DNA from: Streptomyces sp. NBC_00335
GTDB taxonomy: Bacteria > Actinomycetota > Actinomycetes > Streptomycetales > Streptomycetaceae
Direction: 5' to 3'
DNA length: 64,000 nt
NCBI RefSeq assembly: GCF_036127095.1
Contig: NZ_CP108006.1
Location: 2,046,001 to 2,110,000 of the forward strand
The notes under the pieces were generated by a model. The model was given only the letters and a program-made list of their open reading frames with translations, ran no database searches and was not told the origin of the DNA. Made by a program: the position numbers and the translations under genes. How positions within the stretch are numbered: the first letter of the stretch is position 1; each line of letters starts with the position of its first letter. This document shows positions 36,105 through 44,869 of the stretch, in pieces.

Positions 36105-36896
36105 ATGACAACGAACTTCCCCGTGACGATTCCGCGCTCAGCCCTTGGTCGCGGCCTGCTCGCTTTGGGCGCCACCTTGGCCTCGGCACTGCTGGTTCTC
36201 ACGGGCTCGACCCAGGCGCACGCCATCGTCGGCGGATATGAGGCGAAGCCGCTGCAGTTCCCCTCCGTCCTCGCGCTGGAGAAGAACGGGCAGCTGATCT
36301 GCGGGGCCACCCTCATCAAGCCCGGCTGGGCCTTGACCTCCGCGGCGTGCACGACCGGATCCGCCCCCAGTCAGCTCAAGGTCGTCTCGGGGGCGCTGGC
36401 CCTTACCGATCTGTCTGTCCCCGGCATCACCACGGTGCAGGTCGCGCAGATCGTTTGGCACCCCGACTACGCCGCGAGCTCCGGGTGGAACAACATTGCG
36501 CTGCTCAAGCTCAAGTCGCCTCTCGTCGCCGTCCCTGCGGCTCTTCCGCAGTCCGGGGCCGCGTTCACCGGTACGGTCACTGCCGCGGGCTGGGGCGCAA
36601 CCCGTGAGGGAGGGCAGCCCTCTCCCACGCTGCGCTACGTCAACACCCAGGTGGTGCCTCGATCGACGTGCCGGAGCCAGTACGGCACCGGCGCGATCGC
36701 CGACAGCATGATCTGCGCCGGAGTGGACGCGGGCGGAAAGGGCACCTGCAAGGGCGACGGCGGGGGCCCGCTCTACAAGAACGGCACCGTCATCGGCATC
36801 GTGTCCCACGCGAACGGCTGCGCCAGGGCGGGGTCGTCCGACATCCTCACCAACGTCGCCTACTTCCGGACCTGGATCGACAGCAAGACTGCGTAG
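36105..36896 (+). CDS. Secreted S1A trypsin homologue lacking the catalytic triad (pseudoprotease)
   Basis: 263 residues. Signal peptide and short pro-part end at HAIVGGYEA, a normal chymotrypsin-fold N-terminus at residue 41. The fold landmarks are intact, with paired Cys and GWG, but all three catalytic residues are changed. LTAAHC reads LTSAAC (His to Ala81), NDIALLKL reads NNIALLKL (Asp to Asn130), and GDSGGP reads GDGGGP (Ser to Gly219). Proteolysis is therefore not expected; binding, decoy or inhibitor-titration roles are possible. Divergent from an I36 inhibitor gene. Confidence 0.88.
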   Translation: MTTNFPVTIPRSALGRGLLALGATLASALLVLTGSTQAHAIVGGYEAKPLQFPSVLALEKNGQLICGATLIKPGWALTSAACTTGSAPSQLKVVSGALALTDLSVPGITTVQVAQIVWHPDYAASSGWNNIALLKLKSPLVAVPAALPQSGAAFTGTVTAAGWGATREGGQPSPTLRYVNTQVVPRSTCRSQYGTGAIADSMICAGVDAGGKGTCKGDGGGPLYKNGTVIGIVSHANGCARAGSSDILTNVAYFRTWIDSKTA

Positions 36897-37032
36897 ACAC
36901 AACCGGTCTGGGCCTCTGCGATCGCGGGAGGCCGGCCTACCAGCGGAAGCCATCGGGGCAAGCATCTGGGGCAGGTCCGCGCCCATCGCGGCGAGGCGTG
37001 CGCCCCACTCATCACCATGCAGGGAGCTGTAG

Positions 37033-37236
37033 ATGACGTTCTACATTCAGAACATCAGCACGGGACTCGTTCTCGACGTCCAGAAGGGCCGGGCCCTGGT
37101 CGAGGAACTGACCACTCGTGAGGATGTCCCGGCCGACGTGCGCGAACGTGCCGCCGAGTTCAAGCCGGCGCTGGAGCTGATCGAGTCTTCCCTCACGGCC
37201 GGCGTTCCGGGGGGCACGGCAGCGGTGAAGCCGTAG
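37033..37236 (+). CDS. Small protein (67 aa)
   Basis: MTFYIQNISTGLVLDVQKG then a helical acidic body. GGGAGCTGTAG precedes the ATG. The first 16 residues resemble the start of ricin-type lectin repeats (NxxSGLVLDV), but the rest does not. No signal peptide. Follows the trypsin homologue. Confidence 0.45.
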   Translation: MTFYIQNISTGLVLDVQKGRALVEELTTREDVPADVRERAAEFKPALELIESSLTAGVPGGTAAVKP

Positions 37237-37447
37237 CCATCACCGCTGCCGTGTGGGTGCCGCCAGAGCGGACTGGTGGCACCCCACACAGGCCGCTTCG
37301 GCTGAGGAGAAGCCCCGGTAGATCTGCCGGAAACGATGCTCCTTCAGGAGTCCCTTTCCGGCGGAACCGTGTTTGGCGCGGGCATGTCGCAGCCGACGCG
37401 ACGGCCCCGGGGGGCTTGCCAGGCCGGGTTGTCGGCCCGGTGCTCCG

Positions 37448-37759
37448 CTAGGAGATCATGTTGATCTTCGTCGTTTCGTACGCTTTGGCGGTCGCGCCGG
37501 TGGCCCTGGCAAGCTCGGCGAACGTCGTCGCCGAGGTTTCGTCCCAGAAGGCCAGCGTGAACGAGGAGTCCGACCGTCCCAGCAAGTTGTCGATCTCCGC
37601 GGGGCTGTACTCGCTGCCGACCCTCTCCGTGAGGACGGCCCGCAGGAGGTCTTCGTCGCCGCCTGAGACGTCGACGTTCCACAGGTAGGAGACGGGCCTG
37701 CCTGATGTCAGGGTGCCGTTCGTCTGATCGCTGCCGAGCCCGCTGTCGTAGTAGCCCAT
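37448..37759 (-). CDS. Hypothetical protein (103 aa)
   Basis: Starts MGYYDSGLGSDQTNGTLTSG; AAGGGAAGATC precedes the ATG. Soluble, Thr/Ser/Ala rich, ending AKAYETTKINMIS. No Cys, TM or known domain. Confidence 0.55.
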   Translation of the reverse strand: MGYYDSGLGSDQTNGTLTSGRPVSYLWNVDVSGGDEDLLRAVLTERVGSEYSPAEIDNLLGRSDSSFTLAFWDETSATTFAELARATGATAKAYETTKINMIS

Positions 37760-38162
37760 GATCTTCCCTTTCGGTAGGTATGACAGGGGGCGGGCGTAGT
37801 CGCCGTGGCCGGGCCACCGGCGAGGACACCGATCCCCCGATGAAGCGGCATCCGCTTGCTGATCGGCCGTCGCGAGCGTTCAACCACCCTGGCACCGTCT
37901 GGTTACGGCCGAGCGCCGGGTGGCTGGAACTTCCGACTGCGGGTGACTCAGGCCGGGGGCTCGTTGGACAGCCCGGCTCTCCGAACGCCCTCGCCGTCAA
38001 GCGCATCGGGCACACCGGCGGTGCCGCCTCCGCCCTTCGCGCCCCCGACTTTGACGGGCGGCCGCAGACCCACGACCGCGACACCGCTGATCCTGGATAA
38101 CCGGACGGACCGGACCGCGTCCGGCACGGTGACCGGCGAAGCCTGTTGTCGTTGACCATTAC
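37760..38162. other. Gene-poor stretch
   Basis: 403 bp between divergent small genes. Open frames are Pro/Ser/Arg-rich and look non-coding. Nothing else seen. Confidence 0.4.
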
Positions 38163-38450
38163 ATGATCAAGAAGACCGCACAGGCCGCACTCGTCGTGGG
38201 CGCCGTCCTGCTCTCCGCCGGCCTGGCCCACGCCGATGACGACACCGTCGACGAATCCACCGTCCGGGACCGCACCGGCACTCTCACAGCAGACTTCGAG
38301 CAGCAGAACCCCCACGGTGGACGACCGTCGGCGGGCACCGACACCCTGGGGATGCCCCGGCCGGGACACGACATTCCCGTGAAGGTCGACTTCACCGCGA
38401 ACGAGGACAGCAAGACCGCCATGCTCGACGTCACCGCGTCCGAGTTCTGA
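38163..38450 (+). CDS. Small secreted acidic protein (95 aa)
   Basis: Signal peptide MIKKTAQAALVVGAVLLSAG ending LAHADDD, mature part acidic with no Cys, ending AMLDVTASEF. No family recognised. Similar in style (ADDE/ADDD mature start) to the small secreted protein at 41026-41271. Confidence 0.6.
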   Translation: MIKKTAQAALVVGAVLLSAGLAHADDDTVDESTVRDRTGTLTADFEQQNPHGGRPSAGTDTLGMPRPGHDIPVKVDFTANEDSKTAMLDVTASEF

Positions 38451-38492
38451 CCGCCGGATTGCCGCGTCGGCGAGGCATAGACCAAGCCGGCT

Positions 38493-38819
38493 CTACGGAC
38501 GGCCGCCCCGTCCTGCATATCGCGGTGTGTCGGGGGGCTCAAGCGGGTACCGGAACGCCTGCTGGCAGGTGCCGGTGGCGTAGCAGGCGGTGATCTCGGC
38601 AAGGACCTCGTCTTCGGTGATGTGCCCGGTGGCGTCGGCCTGGCGTTCAGCCGCGACACGGCGGGCCTGGTCTGGGTCGGCGCCGAGCACGGTCAGCATT
38701 CGTTCCACGGCGGCGACGGTGACGCCACCATCGCCGCCGTGATCGGCGGCGGTGTAGACCGCCCGGTGCCAGGGCAACGCGATCCGAGCAAAGGCTTCCG
38801 GGTCCTGGTGCAGACCGGT
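38493..38819 (-). pseudogene. C-terminal fragment of an EF-hand calcium-binding protein
   Basis: From 38819 (just after an in-frame stop) the frame reads HQDPEAFARIALPWHRAVYT, then ADHGGDGGVTVAAVERML and ADATGHITEDEVLAEIT. These correspond to two EF-hand loops of the calexcitin-like proteins of Streptomyces (normal D-x-D-G-D-G-x-I). Loop residues are degraded, and the N-terminal half, start codon and two EF hands are missing. Confidence 0.6.
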
Positions 38820-39045
38820 CTAGGGGGCGATGTCCACCCCGACCGGACCCCCGTGATCGCTGAACCGAGGACCACCCGAACCCGATCGAACTGAGCATCC
38901 TCAGCGTCACGTCGACGCCGCGCCCCCTCCCCATCCCTCACGGGCCCAACGGAGCCCAAGGTTAGGACTTTCGCCTCTTGAGGGCGGTTTGTCCTCAAAT
39001 AGATTGATCGGGAAGGATTCCAGTCATTCGAAGGAGCAGCGCGCC

Positions 39046-39252
39046 ATGAGCGAGATCCAGTGGGAGGCCGGCCCTTACCGGATCCGGGTGTCGCTGCCGG
39101 AATCGGATGCACCCTGGGCCGTCGAGGGCACGAAGGGCCTGATGGGCATCCGCCCCCTGTTCCAAGGGCGGGGACCCGAGCCCCGTCCAATCGCCGAAGG
39201 CGACAGCGGGATGGACCCGGCGGTGCTGGGTTACCTGGGGAAGGGCTTCTAG
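39046..39252 (+). CDS. Hypothetical small protein (68 aa)
   Basis: Starts MSEIQWEAGPYRIRVSLPES; GAAGGAG lies 10 nt upstream. No signal peptide or TM. Ends GYLGKGF. No family recognised. Confidence 0.5.
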   Translation: MSEIQWEAGPYRIRVSLPESDAPWAVEGTKGLMGIRPLFQGRGPEPRPIAEGDSGMDPAVLGYLGKGF

Positions 39253-39436
39253 ACCGCCACACCGGTCGCCGACCTTCCTCATGTCGACCTGGGTAGCGAC
39301 GGGCCGGGCCCTGCGGACGCCGTTGCGTTTCGGCCGGAATCGACGGCCGGCAGGGCTGGAAATCACCGTCATCCGATCGAGGGGATCTTGGCTCTCCGAT
39401 GCGGCACTTGCGGCGCCGACAGACCAAGATCGTTAC

Positions 39437-40672
39437 ATGAGCAACCCCATGACACGACGTCACATTCTCGGTTCCGCAGCGGCGGTCGGCGCCACCGCCC
39501 TCCTTGGCGGCGGGACCACGGCATCCGCCGCCCGGGCGGCCTCGGGCCCCACACCCTCGCGGGCCACCGCAGCCGATGCCGTTTCTGAAGAGAGGGCCCT
39601 TCTGGAAGGCTTGAAGCAGGTCGCGGACCCGCAGTGCGACGAGGCCGTGACCGACGCCTTCGAGCGGGGCCAGGGTCCGGCTGTCAACGAAGCCCTCAAG
39701 GGATGGGGAACCAACGGCCAGGCCATCCCTGAGGGACTGCCCGCCAAGCTGCGCGACTTCCTGGAGACGACCCGACAACTGCCCTCCTGGGTCGACCCGC
39801 AGGCACTGGCCGCCGGTCACCGTTTCGGCATGGCGCACGCGCAGCAGATCTCGTTCGCCGCAGTGCTGTACGTGACGCCGGAGCGGATGCGCTTCCCCGC
39901 CGCGGCGGCGGCCATCATCGGGATCGAGGGCCCGCACGACAACAAGCAGGGCTTCGCCAAGGCGCTGCGCGCCGTGGGCGACATCCTGCACAAGACCCCC
40001 TACGGACCCCAGGGGGCAGGCTTCGTCACGCCGGCACGGGTACGGATGGCGCACTCCGCCGTGCGCTACCTGCTGCACACCGAGGGGCACTGGGACACCG
40101 GCAAGTGGGGCCTGCCGATCAACCAGTTGGATCTGCTCGCCGAGGGAAGCCTCTTCACCAGTCGCCTGATCGACCACCTGCCCAAGCTGGGCGTCCACCC
40201 CAGCGAGGAGGAGGCGGAGCACTACTACCACGAGTGCCGCGTCGGCGCGTCCCTGATGGGGGTCTCCGAAGTCGGCATGCCCTCGACTCTGGCCGCGGCA
40301 CGCAAGCGTGCGGTGGTGGGGGACGCGCTGCACGCGCGGGTGACGCCGCAGTCCGCGAAGTATGTGCGGGCGACGATCGAGTACTTCTCCTCGCTGGTCG
40401 GCCCGAAGGAGATGACGGTGCCGCCAGCTACCGCTGTGGTGCGGTACATGATCGGCGACGTGGACGCCGACGCCTTCGGCCTGGCCCGCTCCTCGTGGGA
40501 TGCGGTGGTGCCGTCCGCCGTGCACGGCTTCTTCACCGGCACCCAGGCGGGCGGGCTGCCGACACCGTCGGCGACGATGACGCGCGTGGCGGTCCAGATG
40601 GTCCAACGCGCGATGAACGACGGCAAGGAAATCGAGCTGACGATGCCCCTGCACCTCTACGGGCACCGGTAG
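39437..40672 (+). CDS. Tat-exported oxygenase, MpaB/Lcp-like (DUF2236)
   Basis: 411 residues. Twin-Arg signal TRRHILGSAAAVGATALLGG, then an all-helical DUF2236 domain. Features include HRFGMAHAQQISFAAVLY (about 125-142), ARVRMAHSAVRYLLHTEGHW and NQLDLLAEGSLFTS. These resemble the b-type heme oxygenase family that includes latex-clearing protein and MpaB. Periplasmic or secreted. True substrate unknown; rubber-like polyisoprene or an alcohol are family possibilities. Confidence 0.75.
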   Translation: MSNPMTRRHILGSAAAVGATALLGGGTTASAARAASGPTPSRATAADAVSEERALLEGLKQVADPQCDEAVTDAFERGQGPAVNEALKGWGTNGQAIPEGLPAKLRDFLETTRQLPSWVDPQALAAGHRFGMAHAQQISFAAVLYVTPERMRFPAAAAAIIGIEGPHDNKQGFAKALRAVGDILHKTPYGPQGAGFVTPARVRMAHSAVRYLLHTEGHWDTGKWGLPINQLDLLAEGSLFTSRLIDHLPKLGVHPSEEEAEHYYHECRVGASLMGVSEVGMPSTLAAARKRAVVGDALHARVTPQSAKYVRATIEYFSSLVGPKEMTVPPATAVVRYMIGDVDADAFGLARSSWDAVVPSAVHGFFTGTQAGGLPTPSATMTRVAVQMVQRAMNDGKEIELTMPLHLYGHR

Positions 40673-41025
40673 AGAGCCTCCGGACACCTCGGCCTCAATC
40701 TCGCGGACCGCAACGCCGGCGACGCGACGGCACCCCTCACCGGAATGCGTGACCTGGCCCGCCGCCCGCAGGACATGCACCACGCGGACCACCGTCCGGT
40801 GTGATCATGCCAACGGCCCCGTAGCGCTGGCCCTTCGCCACTTTCCATGAAGCGTTTCCGCACTTGTCTCAGTTTGATCCTCAGGCCGCGGCGATCGTCG
40901 CGGACCTTGAGGACCAAGTCCATCACCACTCCTTTGAGTTGCTGGCGTCATGAACCCGCTGCTTGTTGATCATGGGCTCGTTTGCCGAGGCGGAAGAGGA
41001 ACGCTACCGACGCAAGGGAGACACA
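40673..41025. other. Gene-poor stretch
   Basis: 353 bp between the oxygenase and a small secreted protein. No credible frame on either strand. Confidence 0.4.
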
Positions 41026-41271
41026 GTGCTCAGGAAAGCAGCCATCGCCGCCCTGGGGGCCGCCAGCCTTATCGGGCTGTTTGCGGGCCCGGCTCAGGCC
41101 GACGACGAAGTAGACGCCTGGTTCTCGGCGGAAGCACCCGTGGAGGACTCCAACGGATGCCTCGAAGGGGAGGTTCACAAGAGGCGTCCCCACGGCAAGA
41201 GCGAGTTCGTCGACTGCTACAGCAGCCCCCGCGACTACCCCTCGTCGCTGTCGGCGCAATACAAGATCTGA
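41026..41271 (+). CDS. Small secreted protein (81 aa)
   Basis: GTG start with AAGGGAGACACA upstream. Signal peptide (IAALGAASLIGLFAGPAQA), mature part starting DDEVDAWFSAE with two Cys (NGCLEGE, VDCYSSP). No family recognised. Confidence 0.6.
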   Translation: MLRKAAIAALGAASLIGLFAGPAQADDEVDAWFSAEAPVEDSNGCLEGEVHKRRPHGKSEFVDCYSSPRDYPSSLSAQYKI

Positions 41272-41452
41272 CCACGCGGTCACCTTCTGGAGCGACTGCA
41301 GGGCACTCGGGCAGATTCGATCTTGAACATACGTTTCACCTCTCCAATCAGTCCCTCGCTGGCCCGACCCTCGGATCATGTGTGGAATATTTTGAGGCAT
41401 AAAACCGTGTACCCTCAGGGGAGTTGAACTCGCCAGGGCTGGAGGTGAGCAC

Positions 41453-42565
41453 GTGCGCGACCAGAAGAGCTTGGTTGCGGATCCCGGGATGCTCACACTG
41501 GCCCGTGACTCACGCGGCTGGACACAGTCCGAACTTGCTGACGAGATGACACGTCTTGATGGCAGCCGCATCACCCAGGGGTACGTCAGCCGAGCCGAAG
41601 CCGGCCGCATCCCCGTCAGGGACGGGCGCGTGCAACTGTTCGCCGACGCCCTGCGCTACACCGCCGACACCCTGTGCCACGCCGCTGAGACGGCCGGTGC
41701 AGGTGTCGGACTGGTGCACCACCGCAAGCGAGCCTCCCTGGGGGCGCCCGCCCTGCGTCGGATCCATGCGACGTTGGCGCTCACCCGGCTCCAGGTCGAC
41801 TCCTTGGCCCGGGCAGCGGACCTCCATCGCAACGACAGGTTTCGGCGCGTGGAGGTCAACGACTTCGACACTCCCGCGGATGCGGCGGAGACGATGCGTG
41901 AGGAGTGGAACGTCCCCGCAGGGCCGATCGAGGACATGGTCGCCCTGCTCGAAGATGCCGGCGCTCTGGTCGTAGTTCGGGATCTCTGCACCACCGAGCT
42001 CGACGCCGTGAGCCAGTGGCCCCCCGGCGGGTGCCCGTTGATCTTGCTCAACTCGCATGCACCAGGGGATCGTTCTCGCTTCAGCCTGGCACACGAGCTG
42101 GGTCATCTGGTGATGCACGGCGAGCCGGGTGAGGGTCGCGTGCAGGAGGACCAGGCCAACCGGTTCGCCGCCGAGTTCCTCATGCCCCATGACGCGGTCC
42201 TGCCCGAGCTGAAGCCAGGCATCGACGTGTCCCGTCTGCTGGACCTCAAGGCCCGGTGGGGGGTGTCCATGGCGGCGCTCATCAGGCGGGCCATGGATTT
42301 GGGAGTCATCAGCGAATGGCAATACCGCACGCTCGTGGTCGAGTTGTCCGCCCTCGGCTACCGCACCAACGAGCCGACCACCATCCGGCGCGAAAATCCG
42401 CGCCACCTCGCTCAAGCCGTCACCCGGCTTGAGCAGCAGCTCCACCTCAGTCCGACCGAGACCGCCCACCTGGCTGGCCTGGGTCGCGAGGAGTTCCACG
42501 AGATCTACTTGTGCACTTCCTCTCCGTCCGGCCACAAGGACGTGCCGGACTCTTCTGCGAGGTGA
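41453..42565 (+). CDS. XRE HTH fused to ImmA/IrrE metallopeptidase
   Basis: 370 residues from a GTG with the strong site GGAGGTGAGCAC. N-terminal XRE helix-turn-helix (about 13-60: WTQSELADEM ... QGYVSRAEAG). The C-terminal ImmA/IrrE (COG2856) domain has the zinc motif HELGHLVMH at 214-222 and the third-ligand region ANRFAAEFLMP (about 235-245). ImmA-type proteases cleave phage or ICE repressors and antitoxins. Here regulator and protease are one polypeptide. It is followed 3 nt later by the zinc-motif protein at 42569. Confidence 0.88.
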   Translation: MRDQKSLVADPGMLTLARDSRGWTQSELADEMTRLDGSRITQGYVSRAEAGRIPVRDGRVQLFADALRYTADTLCHAAETAGAGVGLVHHRKRASLGAPALRRIHATLALTRLQVDSLARAADLHRNDRFRRVEVNDFDTPADAAETMREEWNVPAGPIEDMVALLEDAGALVVVRDLCTTELDAVSQWPPGGCPLILLNSHAPGDRSRFSLAHELGHLVMHGEPGEGRVQEDQANRFAAEFLMPHDAVLPELKPGIDVSRLLDLKARWGVSMAALIRRAMDLGVISEWQYRTLVVELSALGYRTNEPTTIRRENPRHLAQAVTRLEQQLHLSPTETAHLAGLGREEFHEIYLCTSSPSGHKDVPDSSAR

Positions 42566-42568
42566 TTC

Positions 42569-43726
42569 ATGAGCAACACCCCCTCCCCGAGGCGGCGACC
42601 GCCCGCCCTGAAGACGCTCGACCACACCGTTGCCGCCGTGCCGCTCCTCCAGGGGCGGGTGCTGCTCCACGAAAACGCCATCAACCTTCCGCGGCCGCGG
42701 CCCGCGCTCGATGACGACTTCAGCGGCGTCGTGATGACCGGAGCCAAAGCCGAAGAGCGGGCCTTCCACCTTCGCAGCACGGCCGGCTATGAAGGCACCC
42801 TGCTGATCGACAGCGCCCCTTACACCACCTATGTCGCAACCGCGGACGAGCCGTTCATGGTGCCCACCGACGAGCTGTTCGCCTCAGTGGACACCTCGCT
42901 GGCCTTCCAGAAGGCACGCGGAGCGAGCGCGGCACTGACCCCGACCGGCTACATTCCGCCCGCGGACTCCAAGACGCTCAAGGCAGTGATACGCGAGGCC
43001 AACAAGATCGAACGCGCCGACACCGTCGTGACGCTCCCGATCGACGTCACGTGGCTGAACCGCGAGAACATTGGTCAACTCATCGCGGTCTCCACGAAGA
43101 TCCGGCACCCGAAGGCCCTCGTCCTGTTCCGCCAGTTCGATCCGCTGGAGCAGACGAAGGACATCCCCTCCAATCTGCGCCGCCTGCTGGCCGAGGTCGA
43201 ACACGTGGCACTACTGCGGACCGACCTCGCTGCGCTTGATGCGATCGCGCACGGCGCCTTCTGCACCGGCATCGGCGTGCAGAGTTCACTCCGCCACGCG
43301 ATCCCGCCCGGCGAGAAGGCCCAGACCAACAAGGCCGGCCCCACCTACCCGAGCGTGCTGATGCCGGAACTCATGTGCTTCAAGGGCGCCGAGTCCCTCT
43401 CCAGGTTGTACGGGAACGTGGATCCCGCAACCTGCTCCTGCGAGGAGTGCGACGGGCGTGGACTCGACCGCTTCTTCCTGCCGGACGGCGAAACCCGGCG
43501 CGAGGCCGACAATCACACCGTCCTCACGTGGAGCGACTGGGTCACCGAAATGGCCGGCTACCAGCCAGGCACCCCGCGTAAATCGTGGTGGCGCGACAAG
43601 TGTGCGGCCGCGATCGACCGCTACGCACTGGAGAACCAGCGCATCGGGCTGGGCGCCAGCCCCCGGTCCGGATTCCAGGCGCCCTCCCCGCTCAAAGCAT
43701 GGGCGACACTCCCCGTCACCCCGTAA
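42569..43726 (+). CDS. Hypothetical protein with TGT/DpdA-like zinc motif
   Basis: 385 residues. The middle (about 150-260) alternates strands and helices as in a TIM barrel (TVVTLPIDV, KALVLFRQ, HVALLRTDL, GIGVQSS). Near 289-316 there is C-x-C-x2-C-x21-H (TCSCEECDGR ... NH), like the zinc site of tRNA-guanine transglycosylases and DpdA. The barrel's catalytic Asp residues cannot be assigned by eye. Starts 3 nt after the XRE-ImmA gene with GAGGTGATTC, so it is coupled to it. Confidence 0.6.
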   Translation: MSNTPSPRRRPPALKTLDHTVAAVPLLQGRVLLHENAINLPRPRPALDDDFSGVVMTGAKAEERAFHLRSTAGYEGTLLIDSAPYTTYVATADEPFMVPTDELFASVDTSLAFQKARGASAALTPTGYIPPADSKTLKAVIREANKIERADTVVTLPIDVTWLNRENIGQLIAVSTKIRHPKALVLFRQFDPLEQTKDIPSNLRRLLAEVEHVALLRTDLAALDAIAHGAFCTGIGVQSSLRHAIPPGEKAQTNKAGPTYPSVLMPELMCFKGAESLSRLYGNVDPATCSCEECDGRGLDRFFLPDGETRREADNHTVLTWSDWVTEMAGYQPGTPRKSWWRDKCAAAIDRYALENQRIGLGASPRSGFQAPSPLKAWATLPVTP

Positions 43727-43745
43727 CGAGCCGCGGGCCGGATGC

Positions 43746-44363
43746 TCAGGGGAGCTGGCGGTGGACGTCTTCCAGGAACTTCCAGCCGGCAACGGTATGG
43801 CGTCTGCGCACGAAGGGCCGCGGCGGCACCACCACTTCCACCGAGTCCCCCTGAAGCGTGAGCAGGCCGATGCCGTAGAAGTCCGCGCGCAGCACGGCAT
43901 CATCCTTGCGCCGCAATACGCCGTCCACCACCACCGCGCGAGAACAGAACGGAGTAAATCGCTCGGCCTTCTCCATCCCCGACTCCCAGCTGCGGCCGGG
44001 CACGAACGCCATGTCGATGTGGACAGGCTGCGCCGCGCGACGGGTGATCGACCCGTCCCTGCGGACCGCCGCGCCTTTCGGAAGGGACTTCAGCACCCGC
44101 CGCTCCCTCTCGCTCAAGGAGCTGGCAGGAACCGGCTCGCCCAGGGGCAGCGACATGAGGAGATCCAGCACGTCAGGCCGCGTCAGCGGCGGCATCCCTT
44201 CGGCTGCCCGCCGCTCCCGCTCAAGCGCGTCATGCCGATAGGCCACAACAGCTTCCGTCCCGAAGGCTTCGACAAGCGCGAGCTTCGCCTCGCGGGGCAC
44301 GAGGTCGCAGGGAGCCAGCGCACCTGCGACGACATCCATCTGCTCTCGCGCCACGACCGACAT
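43746..44363 (-). CDS. Hypothetical protein convergent with the ImmA module
   Basis: 205 residues from the ATG at 44363, starting MSVVAREQMDVVAGALAP. Soluble. The N-terminal half is helical (REAKLALVEAFGTEAVVAYR); the second half is beta-rich (AQPVHIDMAFVPGRSW, DFYGIGLLTLQGDSVEVVVP). No recognised motif. It ends 19 bp from the zinc-motif gene, tail to tail, at the island's right end. Confidence 0.65.
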   Translation of the reverse strand: MSVVAREQMDVVAGALAPCDLVPREAKLALVEAFGTEAVVAYRHDALERERRAAEGMPPLTRPDVLDLLMSLPLGEPVPASSLSERERRVLKSLPKGAAVRRDGSITRRAAQPVHIDMAFVPGRSWESGMEKAERFTPFCSRAVVVDGVLRRKDDAVLRADFYGIGLLTLQGDSVEVVVPPRPFVRRRHTVAGWKFLEDVHRQLP

Positions 44364-44869
44364 GAACCAACCCGCTCTCGTTTCGAACTGACACCCTCGC
44401 CTGCGGAGCGTCTGCACGCCCCTGCTTACCCTCAGGCACCCATCACCGGAAGCACGAGCGGCTCACGTTCACACGATCCACTCGCCAATCCCCTGCTGGC
44501 CGCAGCCGAGCGGGACCGACACCCCTAACCCGCCTTCCCCTGACCAAGACACGGGAACGCCTCAGCACGGACGGCCCAGGCTAGTACGGGCAGTCGTACG
44601 CCCGGCGGCCGCCTCCTCAGATGATCGCGAGATGGCCAGCACCCGTCATAGTCCGGCCAGCAAGCGTCCACGGCGGCCACCAACGAACGACTGCGAGCCT
44701 AGCCACCACAGGCGGCCATGCCTACATCTGTCCGAATCTTCATCCAGCCTGCCAACCCCCTTCCCCTTCCACCCCCGCCAGGCGGAGTGCGGCTGCGAGC
44801 ATGCCTGTGCAGGCATTCGCACGGTGGGGAGTTCAGGTGCCATGAGAGCTCAACGAACGGCAGCAACAG

